This document shows, one piece after another, positions 10,201 to 18,350 of a stretch of 22,288 nt of DNA. Position 1 is the stretch's first letter. Each line of letters begins with the position of its first letter. The notes below the pieces were generated by a model that was not told where the DNA came from, made no database searches, and saw nothing but the letters and a program-made list of their open reading frames with translations. The DNA is from Ichthyosporea sp. XGB-2017a (lineage: Eukaryota; Opisthokonta; Ichthyosporea): NCBI GenBank assembly GCA_002811675.1, contig PDIM01000055.1, positions 58,122 to 80,409 of the forward strand, in the 5' to 3' direction. The position numbers and the translations under genes are program-made.

Positions 10201-10471
10201 TGAAAACATTTTCGTATCAGGGTCAGCCCCCGAACTGGGTGGGTGGAACATTGAGAAAGCTGTACCACTAGTGACCTCTGAAAAGGAATATCCAAATTGG
10301 TCAGTCACCCTTGATATCCCCGCCAAACAGGACGTCGAATTTAAGTACTTTAAAAAGTCTGAAGCTGGTTCGACACATTGGGAATTCTCCTGGCACAATC
10401 GTAAACTCCACAGTGCCACTCTGTGTAGAGACCTGGTTGTCCAAAATTCCTTTGGAAATAGTAAACATTGA
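7261..10471 (+). CDS. Membrane-anchored giant charged-helix protein with C-terminal CBM20 (STBD1-like, 3 exons)
   Basis: Exons are 7261-7401, 7491-7714 and 7780-10471, giving 1018 residues. The introns are 89 and 65 nt; the second has a GTGCTAAC branch-point-like sequence. ATG 7261 starts MNENHSVWFY; residues about 8-29 are one hydrophobic segment followed by RKTPARK, predicting a signal anchor with the bulk in the cytosol. Residues about 85-720 are almost pure Glu/Lys/Arg/Leu helix, containing two arrays of 43-residue repeats. Residues 913-1018 are a CBM20 starch-binding domain: SGSAPELGGWN, NWSVTLDIPA, EFKYFKK and HWEFSWHNR. Trp944 and Trp989 align with the two glucan-stacking Trp of CBM20 site 1. 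Vertebrate STBD1 has the same order (N-terminal anchor, C-terminal CBM20) and ties glycogen to membranes, but is far shorter. I infer a glycogen or starch tether; a purely structural role is possible. AATAAA lies at 10509. Confidence 0.85.
8003..8776 (+). repeat. Coding tandem array 1: six 129-bp units (43 residues)
   Basis: Units start at 8003, 8132, 8261, 8390, 8519 and 8648, an exact 129-bp period. Each encodes a variant of AEQLRKEAEELKKREEEE continuing to LKREEEAR (protein residues 197-454). The copies are diverged by scattered substitutions. The last unit degenerates into the 54-nt linker before array 2. Confidence 0.95.
8831..9565 (+). repeat. Coding tandem array 2: 5.7 copies of a different 129-bp unit
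   Basis: Units start at 8831, 8960, 9089, 9218, 9347 and 9476, again exactly 129 bp. Each encodes AELKRQEALKAEEEHRRKEE followed by EARILLEEEMAKKQAEEERL and AKE (residues 473-717). The copies differ by only a few bases, so this array is younger or more strongly homogenised than array 1. The sixth copy breaks off at LLEEEMNETQ. Confidence 0.95.
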
Positions 10472-10508
10472 AAAAATGATACTGTTTTTATTTTTTATGT
10501 TTTTGGAT

Positions 10509-10514
10509 AATAAA
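10509..10514 (+). promoter_or_regulatory. Poly(A) signal of the CBM20 tether gene
   Basis: AATAAA 38 nt after the TGA stop, following a T-rich stretch. This is the expected place for 3' end formation. Confidence 0.65.
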
Positions 10515-10790
10515 ATCTCAAATTGAATACAAATAACGCAAATATTTGATTTTTGTGAAACTACCGACCCTCCTTGAATAGCACGTTAGTCTGGGGCTCT
10601 GGGCAGACGAACAAGACCATCACGAATCACGACTAAGGAAAGTGCAACTCACAAACATAAGCTATGGTTATTGGTCGTTCATCAAAACAACAAACAAGAC
10701 TGGAACGCTTATGATTTTATCTCTACTCCCTACAGATACAATACGAGCCCGAGATTTCGGCAGGTCCACCTCCACAATTAGTTAGTTTAC
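10515..10790. other. Intergenic, nothing recognised
   Basis: Between the poly(A) signal of the CBM20 gene and the 3' end of the disrupted minus-strand frame. No open frame of useful length, tRNA, repeat or clear regulatory motif was seen on either strand. Confidence 0.5.
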
Positions 10791-11688
10791 TCAAAGCAAC
10801 AAGACAGTCGAGAAAGAAGCAGAGGTCGACATCATGTTGTCACCCTCTTCATAACCCCAAATGTGCTTTTTCAGAATGGTGTACCTTTTCTTTGAAACCG
10901 CCTGCAAGTGGGGGTTTAAGTCAACAATCTTGATCTTACGTAGGCAACGTCTCATTGCTGATTCTGCCGAGTCCGAGATTGGTGTACTTTCTCTGAATAC
11001 ATAGTACGTTTTCCTGGATGGTTTACAGCAATTTTGGTGCATTGTAGACATATCCTCGGAATACTCAAAGGCAATACGCTCTTCATAAGTTATGTTTTCC
11101 TTCACAATGTCGCCGTATGCATTCTGGTCATCGGACGCGTTGTTTCGCGTTGTGCCTGTTGCCTTTCTTTTTCGTGGTTTCGTGTCAGATTTCTTTTTTT
11201 CGCTCTCTTCTTTGCCCTGTATTTTTTGGCAGCCAAATTATTTTTCTCTCTTTTATAAATCTGATCGTCAAAGTATCTTGGGCAAGAATTGCAGTTTTTA
11301 TCTTTGTGTTCAGGACAACCGTCCTCATATTCCTCTAGCCAGCACTTACATTCAGAATAAGTATGCCCTTTAATACAGAGCTTAACCTTTGCTTTAAGAT
11401 ACTTTTCCCTTTGTCTCCGCTCAGAGACTTTTGCATTATAGAGTTTTGCATACACACGATCAAAGTTTCTTGATTCGTATGCCGGAGATACGCTGTGTAC
11501 ATGGTTGGGCGATTAGCCTTACCATATTTTGCGCAAACAACACAAAAAGCTTTGCCACAAATACTACAAAATCTGTCTTCGTCAAACTCCAACTCGCAGT
11601 TATCGTCTTGGCATGTATGATCCTTTACATTTTCCTTTACACTGGGGTCATCAGGGTAATTTTCATTTCTCGTTGATTCCGAGGACAT
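10791..11688 (-). pseudogene. Frame-disrupted zinc-cluster / basic protein (two single-base losses)
   Basis: Three overlapping minus-strand frames follow one another: A 11688-11335, B 11512-11102 and C 11237-10791. Both steps need one extra base, and 898 nt plus 2 is exactly 300 codons. Frame A has ATG, then Cys pairs including FCSICGKAFCVVC. Frame B has a Cys/His cluster (CIKGHTYSECKCW, then CPEHKDKNCNSC) and a basic stretch, NNLAAKKYRAKKRAKK, resembling a bZIP basic region. Frame C continues with basic residues (TKPRKRK) and a tail ending in STVLLL. The B-to-C step could lie at the A7 run at 11200-11194 (minus). I do not recognise the family; a DNA-binding or transposon-derived protein fits the zinc and basic motifs. 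Explanations are a decayed gene, assembly indels in homopolymers, or unrecognised introns. The T-rich upstream tract seen at the other genes is weak here. Confidence 0.45.
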
Positions 11689-12392
11689 GGTGACAAACGA
11701 TCTCCTATGTATCTCGTACTTAATCTATGCTCACTTAATATGGATTTAATTTAGGTTTTAAACTATAAAGTTTAAAAAAAAACTGCCAAAATGTAAATAA
11801 ATTGAAATAACTTCAAAGTGACTGAAACTAACTAATCGTCCTTTACCAAATTTCTGATAATAATGGAAATGCCGGCCGAGGATGCCGGCCAGAACATTGG
11901 GGCTGAAATTTGAAAAACCTGCATCTGCTGACGATTTCACAGTAGTGAGACCAGTCAATTCTTGTGGTCTTTCGTCTGGTATCATAATTCATATGTCCTG
12001 CTGTAAACCCACGCCAAAAGTGCCCAACACACCTTATTTGCATTTTTTGCAGCATGAAACCAAGGAGTGTGATGAAACATTCCTCAGCCAAATTTTGCAG
12101 CAAAAAGTCTTTTCCTGCTATTTACCCCTTGATTTTCTGGATTTATTTCAATATAGGGACGAGAGAAACTCATCAATTTGCGTAACCCTAGAGGGCAAAA
12201 GTGGTCTCTAGCCTTGGGCCTCCGGCCAATTTGGGACGGCAACCAGGGGTGACCGAAATCTGACCAATCAGAGGACCTAAAAAGAATGTACCTAAACAGA
12301 ACGTCGGGGAGGGGGTATCGCTCGATAAGAGAGCGCTCAGCAAAAGTGGGATATAATATTGAAAATATAAGGCTCGAAGTGCAACTGAACAG
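11689..12392. other. Intergenic, no supported gene
   Basis: Short frames exist on both strands (such as 11882-12211 on +, 109 codons), but none has recognisable motifs, splice support or the promoter style of the other genes. Local features are a tandem GATGCCGGCC-type repeat near 11869-11890 and an imperfect pair of 15-mers (ACCTAAAAAGAATGT and ACCTAAACAGAACGT) at 12275-12304. The stretch could hold decayed material related to the adjacent broken frame, but this is speculative. Confidence 0.4.
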
Positions 12393-12465
12393 GCCTCGCT
12401 AGCTCAGTCGGTAGAGCATCAGGCTTTTAACCTGAGGGTCAGGGGTTCGAGCCCCCTGTGAGGCG
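12393..12465 (+). tRNA. tRNA-Lys (anticodon UUU)
   Basis: A 73-nt cloverleaf without intron. The acceptor stem is GCCTCGC paired with GTGAGGC (one G-U) with discriminator G at 12465. The D arm is GCTC AGTCGGTA GAGC. The anticodon stem TCAGG/CCTGA encloses the loop CTTTTAA with anticodon TTT at 12426-12428. The T arm is AGGGG TTCGAGC CCCCT. The internal polymerase III promoter is intact: A box at about 12400-12411 and B box GGTTCGAGCCC at 12444-12454. CCA is not encoded, as expected for a eukaryotic nuclear tRNA. Confidence 0.97.
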
Positions 12466-12470
12466 CTTTC

Positions 12471-12489
12471 TTTTTTGCTTTTTTTTTTT
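12471..12489 (+). terminator. RNA polymerase III terminator of tRNA-Lys
   Basis: T6 begins 5 nt after the discriminator base, and a T11 run at 12479-12489 follows as a backup. Both are standard polymerase III stop signals. Confidence 0.85.
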
Positions 12490-13574
12490 CCTTTTTTGTG
12501 AGCCGAGGATTCCACTGATTCTTTTTTTTCCCACACGCATGCCAGTTGCCAGGGGCGTTTGCAACAAAAAAGTTTCTTCGACCAAACTTTTGGAACGAGG
12601 AGGAACAAAACAAGAACCTTGAAAAACGTCAAGGAATCGAATCTACTGTAATATTTCAGAGAGTACTGTATGCTTCCTAGTACTCTGCGAAAATAACCGA
12701 TGAGAAAGGAATGGAGAAATAAAACTCCCCAGAGAAACCGAAAGAAATTATTAAGAACTCTCCTCAAGACACCCATCCTAGATCTAAAGCCCGAAAGCTG
12801 ATCGAAACACTACAACTCGCAAGTGCCAATTACTGTGAATGAACAGGGCGGCGAGGGACGGCATTCATGACTACATACTTTGTTAAGCCACCAGTAATGT
12901 ATAATGTGTCTCTGGGTTAACATACTGCAGCGTAGCGGCCACTACCATGTAGAGCACCCTCCAACAAACCTTGGCTCCAGGGCGAGCCTAGTGGGGGGTT
13001 ATTAGCGCTGTTCACACAGGGAAGTGTAAAGGAGCATGTCTCGTATCTCCTCTGTACGGCAATGAGATGGGATGAAGACCCTCATGCCTGGTAGTATTTC
13101 ATCTACTTTCAGTGCATAGAAATGCTTGGCCTTATGGTATCACGGCTTTACCACTTAGACTGAGAGGACCATCTAGCGAGGAAAGATCATAGAGGACTCT
13201 TTTTTCTTTCAAAGAGAATATTTTTGAGGGGTTTTCTAGACAGGGGATTTTGTTCCTTTGGGTTTCAAAGAAATTGCTCATTGGGGGGCTCCAGGAGTCC
13301 GTAGGGACGGGCCGGCTGATACCGTTGTCTATGGTAAGGGCTCGTCGAGGGGCTCATAACTCATAGAGGACCTCTATGTAGGGGCTCAAGGATTACTTAA
13401 GTTTACTATATAGTAATCCTTGGTAGGGGCTTTATGACCACGTGAGATTACTATTTTTATGAATTCTGGCACAAAAAAAAGAAATAAAATAAAAACTTTT
13501 TGAAAAAAAGGGAGGAGTCTTGCTTTCTTTTTTTTTTCTTTTATTTTCTTTTTTGTTTCTTGTTGCTTCTTTCC
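12490..13574. other. Gene-free stretch upstream of AGBL5, with hairpins
   Basis: About 1.1 kb without a credible protein frame on either strand. It has scattered short hairpins (GGCTC/GAGCC near 12972-12988), repeats of GGGGCTC-like words at about 13285-13430, ATAGAGGAC at two places, and a perfect 11-bp inverted repeat at 13387-13422. A CACGTG E-box sits at 13439-13444. Base composition is more balanced than the A/T-rich promoters elsewhere, so a noncoding RNA or old mobile-element remnant is possible, but I recognise neither. Confidence 0.45.
13387..13422. repeat. Inverted repeat, 11-bp perfect stem
   Basis: CAAGGATTACT at 13387-13397 is the exact reverse complement of AGTAATCCTTG at 13412-13422, with a 14-nt loop. 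It lies about 200 nt upstream of the AGBL5 start and is flanked on both sides by GGGGCT words. Confidence 0.8.
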
Positions 13575-13620
13575 ATGCATCTCGCTCTTCTCTCACAGTG
13601 CGCAGAGAGTCACAGACACG
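13520..13620 (+). promoter_or_regulatory. T-rich leader of AGBL5 with overlapping upstream ATG
   Basis: A long pyrimidine tract ends in TCTCTCACAG at about 13590-13599, which looks like a splice acceptor and may end a 5'UTR intron. An upstream ATG at 13575-13577 opens a 20-codon frame that stops at 13635-13637, overlapping the AGBL5 start out of frame. If the leader is not spliced there, this short frame could dampen translation. Confidence 0.4.
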
Positions 13621-16311
13621 ATGGCCGTGCTGGCTAGGGGCAAATATCTGTTCCGTTCAGACTTTGAGTGTGGGAATTTGGGCAATGTGGAAGAGGTGGC
13701 TCATGGGGAGATAGATGAATTCAACGTGTGGACTGTTCCAGATTGTCACAAGACGCCGTATGAAAATGGAAACAGGACATGGTTTTATTTTGCGGTGACA
13801 GGGGGGCGACCAGGGGAGAGTATCAAGATTAACATGATGAATATGAATAGGCAAGGCAAATTGTATAGTCAGGGAATGAAACCGTTTTGTTGCAGTCCCA
13901 ATTATTCACCAGAATGGAAGCACATCAAGGGCACCACGTTAACATCCTATGATGAAGCGAGATTTATCATGACGTTTTTCTATAGCTTTGAGGAGGAGGA
14001 AGATAAAACAGTGTTTTTCGCGTTCTGCTACCCGTACTCCTACTCCGAATGTATGCGAAAAGTGCTGGCTTGGGAGGAGGATGTCAAGCTTTCGACCAAA
14101 CAACTGTCTTTAAAAACCGCGCAGAGCTGTATATACTTTAACAAAGAGACTTTGATTCATTCATTGGATAATCTAGAGGTTCCCTTGCTGACCATTTCAT
14201 CGTATACGGGAATCATGAAGAAGCGGGAACCTCTCATTGCCAATTTGTTCCCAGAAGGCTTTGGCAAGCGGCCTTTTAAGTTTTTGCAGAAAAAGACATT
14301 TTTTCTAACTTGCCGTGTTCATCCGGGGGAAACACCTAGCAGCTATGCCTTTGATGGGTTTCTAGAGTTTATTTTGCGGCCCCATGATCCACGAGCACGA
14401 ATTCTTCGAGACCACTTTGTATTCAAACTCATTCCAATGCTCAATCCAGATGGAGTGGTACGCGGCCACTACCGCACGGATAGCAAAGGCGTCAATCTAA
14501 ACAGGGTCTACAAAAATCCTAGTCTGCGGGAGCATCCTACCATTTTTGCTACTAAAAAAGTAATCCTGGAGGCACACAAGGAGAGAAATTTAATGTACTA
14601 TGTAGACTTGCACGGACACGCTACCAAGCGGGGCTGTTTCATGTACGGCAATTGCCTCGACTATGAGCGCCAACTGCAGAATACGCTTTTCCCCAAGCTA
14701 ATTTCTCTCAATACTCCCCACTTTGACATGAGCGGATGCAACTTTACAGAACAAAATATGTACCAAAAAGGGAAAAATGACAACCTCTCTAAAGAGGGAA
14801 GCGGGCGAGTAGCCATTTTCAAAGAGACAAATCTTGTACACTGCTATACTCTCGAGTGCAATTACAACACTGGGAAAAGAACAAATATTTTGACCGCAGC
14901 GTACGGGGACGAAGGGCGTGCCTCCCCTCCTCTTCTGGACATTGAGCAGCCTCCCCTTCCATACACCCCTGAAGATTACAGCGATGTGGGCAAAGCCTTG
15001 GCTATTTCTATTCTGGATATGGAAGATCGAAATCCATGGAGTCGCATCCCAAATTCCGAGTACGGAAGTTTGGAAAATGTTAAAGGATGGATTAAGGAAT
15101 ATGTCAACAAGTCCTTTCCTTTCCGCCTCCAACCGAGGTCCGTCAGAGAGGCTCGTCTGGGAAAGACAAAGGCTAAGGGTAACGGTAGTAACAACATTGC
15201 TGCTACTAACAATAGAAAGAAAAGGCTCGCCTCCAAACCCAATGTCAATGAACTTGCCAGATCAGCAAAAGAAGGATTTAAATGGGAAGAAATCAGTGAA
15301 AACGTTGGAAAAGCCAAAGAAGAAGTGGAAGAAGAAGTAAAAGAAGAAGTAAAAGAAGAAGTAAAAAAAGAAGTGAAAGAAGAAGTGAAAGAAGAAGTGA
15401 AAGAAGGAGTGAAAGAAGAAGTGAAAGAAGAAGTGAAAAAAGTAGAGGAAGAAGTGGTGAAAGAAAGGGTCAAAGAAGCATCGAAAGAAGAAGTGAAGGC
15501 AGACATCAAAAAAGAAGCCAAATTTAAATACGAAAAAAAAGAACGTAGGCTGGCTGCCCAATTGTCAAAAAGGATAGTGGCCGACAAAGATGATGGGTCT
15601 CTCGCATCGTCTTGTCAGTCCTTAAATAGTTTATTGCCCGAAGAAGAAGAATCACTTTCCGATTCAAACCTTTCAGAAATTTCAACACACAAAAAAAAAA
15701 CAAAAACGAAACAGGTGCTTAAACCCAGCTACCATTCATCATGGCTTTTTGAAGAAACAAAAAAGACCTGTGCAATTAAAAAATCCCCATCATCATCGTC
15801 ATTATCAAATGCAAAGGACATTGGGTTCGTAAGTTCAGTTAGAAGAACAAAAGTCACACCTAAAAATTCAATCGATCCACTCTTAAAAAGGTCGTCTCCA
15901 AGCACTGAAAAGTCTCTTCCAAACGAAGGGAAAACAATCTCTAACAAACCTCAACTATTTTTCAATCAAGTAGCAACCAAAGCTCCTGTTCAAAACTGCA
16001 TCAAATCGACTACTACCACTTGCCAATTTCAACTGCGAAAGGAAAAATCTTCCGTTTTCAGGACTGGTGGCCTCAAAGGGTTGGTGCAGCAATGTAAAGA
16101 CTGCAGTGAATCAAATGACACTTTTAGCGCTATTGGAGTCTTGTCCAAACAGCAGCCCGAAAAGGCCAAAGAACTCCTGACGAGCTATCGCAAAGTCAAA
16201 AGCATAGCAACATCACTCTCCAAGGACATGCAAAAAGAACTGCGCGCGAAAGTGCGTGGCACCAAAAGTCCTACTGGAACAGCAACGGTAGTCAACAAAG
16301 GAAGCACATAA
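13621..16311 (+). CDS. AGBL5: Cytosolic carboxypeptidase 5-like tubulin deglutamylase (M14)
   Basis: A single-exon 896-residue protein starting at ATG 13621 in good context (ACGATGG). Enzymes of this group remove glutamates, including the branch-point residue, from polyglutamylated tubulin in cilia and microtubules. The N-terminal beta-sandwich domain has DFECGNLGNVEEV. The M14 zinc peptidase core has HPGETPSS (His234 and Glu237), MLNPDGVVRGHYRTDSKG, VNLNR, DLHGHATKRGCFMYG (His331, third zinc ligand) and HCYTLECNYNTG (Glu412, catalytic). All key residues are present, so activity is expected. After the core, residues about 567-630 are a KEEV-type repeat, then a Lys/Ser-rich tail to residue 896. 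AGBL5 of animals also has a long variable tail. The vertebrate insertion before YYVDLHGH is absent. Its stop is 9 nt from the stop of the next gene. Confidence 0.95.
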   Translation: MAVLARGKYLFRSDFECGNLGNVEEVAHGEIDEFNVWTVPDCHKTPYENGNRTWFYFAVTGGRPGESIKINMMNMNRQGKLYSQGMKPFCCSPNYSPEWKHIKGTTLTSYDEARFIMTFFYSFEEEEDKTVFFAFCYPYSYSECMRKVLAWEEDVKLSTKQLSLKTAQSCIYFNKETLIHSLDNLEVPLLTISSYTGIMKKREPLIANLFPEGFGKRPFKFLQKKTFFLTCRVHPGETPSSYAFDGFLEFILRPHDPRARILRDHFVFKLIPMLNPDGVVRGHYRTDSKGVNLNRVYKNPSLREHPTIFATKKVILEAHKERNLMYYVDLHGHATKRGCFMYGNCLDYERQLQNTLFPKLISLNTPHFDMSGCNFTEQNMYQKGKNDNLSKEGSGRVAIFKETNLVHCYTLECNYNTGKRTNILTAAYGDEGRASPPLLDIEQPPLPYTPEDYSDVGKALAISILDMEDRNPWSRIPNSEYGSLENVKGWIKEYVNKSFPFRLQPRSVREARLGKTKAKGNGSNNIAATNNRKKRLASKPNVNELARSAKEGFKWEEISENVGKAKEEVEEEVKEEVKEEVKKEVKEEVKEEVKEGVKEEVKEEVKKVEEEVVKERVKEASKEEVKADIKKEAKFKYEKKERRLAAQLSKRIVADKDDGSLASSCQSLNSLLPEEEESLSDSNLSEISTHKKKTKTKQVLKPSYHSSWLFEETKKTCAIKKSPSSSSLSNAKDIGFVSSVRRTKVTPKNSIDPLLKRSSPSTEKSLPNEGKTISNKPQLFFNQVATKAPVQNCIKSTTTTCQFQLRKEKSSVFRTGGLKGLVQQCKDCSESNDTFSAIGVLSKQQPEKAKELLTSYRKVKSIATSLSKDMQKELRAKVRGTKSPTGTATVVNKGST
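15319..15465 (+). repeat. 12-bp coding minisatellite (KEEV repeats)
   Basis: Around a dozen copies of a GAAGAAGTGAAA-like unit encode KEEV or close variants in the C-terminal tail of the carboxypeptidase. Imperfect units continue to about 15510. Confidence 0.9.
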
Positions 16312-16320
16312 CAAAAGGAA

Positions 16321-18130
16321 CTATATCTCTGGGTACATTTGGTCCAACGCTTGAATAAACGAGTCTACATTTTGTCGATATTTTTCTGGGAGCTCAACAA
16401 AACACGATTTTGAGGTGCTCACAAAATCAACCAAGGTGACATCATTCGGATAGCTGGTCTTAACATCATCTGCATTCGAGGTTACTGCTACTTTGCAAAG
16501 AAAGGCAGTCCAGCATTCGGCAGTATTTGACTTTAACGCATATATCTTTTTGCTGCTGCTTGTAGCCTCAAAACATCTTTTCGTTTTGGTTAATATCTTT
16601 GAGCACTGTAAATCCTGTCCAACATGTGAAACTACTGCTGGTTGTGATGGGTTGTCTGAAGTATTTTCATCATCACCACCCTCATCAGAGGAATTTCCAT
16701 CATTACTGCTATTATCATCATTACTACTATTATCATCATTACTACTATTATCATCATTACTACTATTATCATCATTACTACTATTATCATCAGAGGAATT
16801 TCCATCATCACTACTGTTATCATCATTATTACCACTATCACCAGTGCCACTATTATCACTGATATTATTACTACTATTATCTTCACTCCTTCTTCTTCTA
16901 TACAATAAACCTCCAAAATGAGGCATTATAGGATGTGACGAGGACGACGAATCCTCTTTGGTAGGAATGTCAAAAGTTCCAGCTTCTGAAGTAAGGGCGC
17001 CCAATTCGTACTCGTTATGGCTTATGCACAAATTTTTACCACCCCAAGAAGTCGTAGCAACTCCTTGTGGATCATATGTAATATCATATTGCTCCTTGCA
17101 AATACATCCATTAACCTGGTCGGTTACCAATGGCGCAAATCCATTTTTCTTTGAAGCTGCATAGAAAATATTTTCCGGGGCAGGTCCCACTAGTACAAAC
17201 TTGTCACTTTTGTAATTTCCAATTAGTGTGGGAACATGGAGTCTCCCAAAATCACTGAGCAGGACTTTTACTGCTTTATCGTAATCTTCGTCCTTTAAGG
17301 TCAGGGAACTATAAATGTCAAAGCCTCCCTTGCCATATTTTCTCAAGTGTTTCCAAAAAGCCCAGGCATCCTTCCTGTCCACGGCAAGGTTCTTCCATAG
17401 CATGGCAGAGTCGTATTCCGATAATAGATCAGTCAGTTTGGGAGGATGCGTAATACTGGTGCCCACCTCAAGGTTAATATTCTTCTCTTCTCGATTTTCA
17501 TACGCAAATAACATCATTCGATAATTCATATCACACCACAGAAATATGTCTTGCTCACTCTTTTGCAAAATTTCCTTTTGAAGGGTACACTTGTCTTGAA
17601 TGGAGCGAAGACACGCATTTGTAGAAAGATGAGATTCTCCTTTGTTGTTTTCCAAAAGGTCAAAACAATTATCATTGGCCATACGCAGATACGTATTAAC
17701 TATTGTCTTGGGGTTTTAATAATCATTCAAAAGGAAAAGAAAAGAGAAACCAAAGAAAGAAAGAACTGCTTACCATTTGGAGTCTGATTAGTACATTTCC
17801 CTTCTATCAACCCATTCCCCAGCTTTGTTAGAAGCTCAATCACCTTAAGGCCATGATCGAGAGCACTTTGTGGAGTCGAATCAAGCTCACGGCCTGCTCG
17901 ACAGGAAAGATAGGTATCGAGAAATGGATTCTGAATAGTCGGATTGTTATGTGTGAATTTTGTCACTATATAGAAAACATATGAAAGAATCTCAAAGTCA
18001 GTGAATAGGACATAAAAGAGAGGAGCACATTCGTGGCAAAAAGAAATGTACCGATAAATTGCCCCAGGCCAAGCAAAAAAACAAACACTACGAGCTTGAT
18101 CGCTCCAGGGGAAACATTATTGAAAGTCAT
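16321..18130 (-). CDS. Secreted Asn/Ser/Asp-rich protein, unknown function (3 exons)
   Basis: Exons are 18130-18052, 17965-17774 and 17699-16321, giving 549 residues. The introns are 86 and 74 nt, both phase 1, with donors GTACAT and GTAAGC and acceptors TATAG and AATAG. ATG 18130 opens a clear signal peptide (AIKLVVFVFLLGLGQ), so the protein enters the secretory pathway. Residues about 363-442 are low complexity, with DNSSND units rich in N-S-S glycosylation sequons. Just before them is YRRRRSED (Arg358-361), which fits a furin-type cleavage site. The folded parts have scattered Cys, including CIC, and no family I recognise. The TAG stop is at 16321-16323. The gene is divergent from the Cys-rich secreted gene. 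It is probably extracellular or surface-associated; lineage-specific origin is inference. Confidence 0.8.
16354..16359 (+). promoter_or_regulatory. Candidate poly(A) signal of AGBL5, inside the opposing gene
   Basis: AATAAA 43 nt after the AGBL5 stop, lying antisense within the last exon of the secreted minus-strand gene. Since only 9 nt separate the stops, the two mRNAs must overlap tail to tail. Confidence 0.5.
16694..16794. repeat. 18-bp coding minisatellite
   Basis: Four exact copies of ATTATCATCATTACTACT at 16711-16782 with degenerate copies on each side. On the minus strand the unit encodes DNSSND-type repeats. The sequence ATCAGAGGAATTTCCATCAT recurs on either side (about 16684 and 16789), suggesting a larger duplicated block. 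Confidence 0.9.
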
Positions 18131-18217
18131 ATTTCCTATATATAAATGGGAGAAATGATTATTGCGTGACGGGGGGCAAGCGCGCCTACTGTAAGCGCCC
18201 TGAAGCGAAGATGCCTT

Positions 18218-18251
18218 ACACAATAATTTTGATTACACAATAATTTTGATT
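18218..18251. repeat. Perfect 17-bp tandem duplication
   Basis: ACACAATAATTTTGATT occurs twice in a row (18218-18234 and 18235-18251) in the divergent promoter of the secreted genes. Confidence 0.95.
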
Positions 18252-18310
18252 CAAAACAGTGTGTTAAAAAGTAAAAAACATGTTGCTCTTAAAAAAGAAG
18301 AAAAGAAAAA

Positions 18311-18350
18311 AAGAATGAGAAGAATGAAGGAAGAATGAGAATAATGAAGG
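18311..18350. repeat. 20-bp tandem duplication, one mismatch
   Basis: AAGAATGAGAAGAATGAAGG is followed directly by AAGAATGAGAATAATGAAGG. Purine-rich, in the A-rich half of the divergent promoter. Confidence 0.9.

Noticed and set aside
11102-11512. Programmed -1 frameshifting as an explanation for the broken zinc-cluster frame
   Set aside because: The zero-frame codons at the possible slip points (GAA ACT TTG; GCC AAA AAA TAC; GCG AAA AAA AGA) do not form the X XXY YYZ heptamer, and two successive shifts would be needed. Base loss is simpler.
11428-11522. A 95-nt intron joining frames A and B (donor GTAAGG at 11522, acceptor AAAAG at 11428)
   Set aside because: The phase works, but the acceptor lacks a pyrimidine tract and would remove sensible coding sequence. 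No matching intron joins B to C. Left as a weak alternative.
11882-12211. 109-codon + strand frame
   Set aside because: No recognisable domain, no splice partner, no T-rich leader, and equally long frames on the other strand. Not enough to call a gene.
12399-12776. Minus-strand frame of 125 codons ending in ARTPDPQVKSLMLYRLS
   Set aside because: The C-terminus is the antisense of the tRNA-Lys gene, a known source of spurious database proteins. The rest has no recognisable features.
15262-15587. Phe-rich and Ser-rich minus-strand frames opposite the KEEV repeat
   Set aside because: Shadow of the 12-bp minisatellite in AGBL5.
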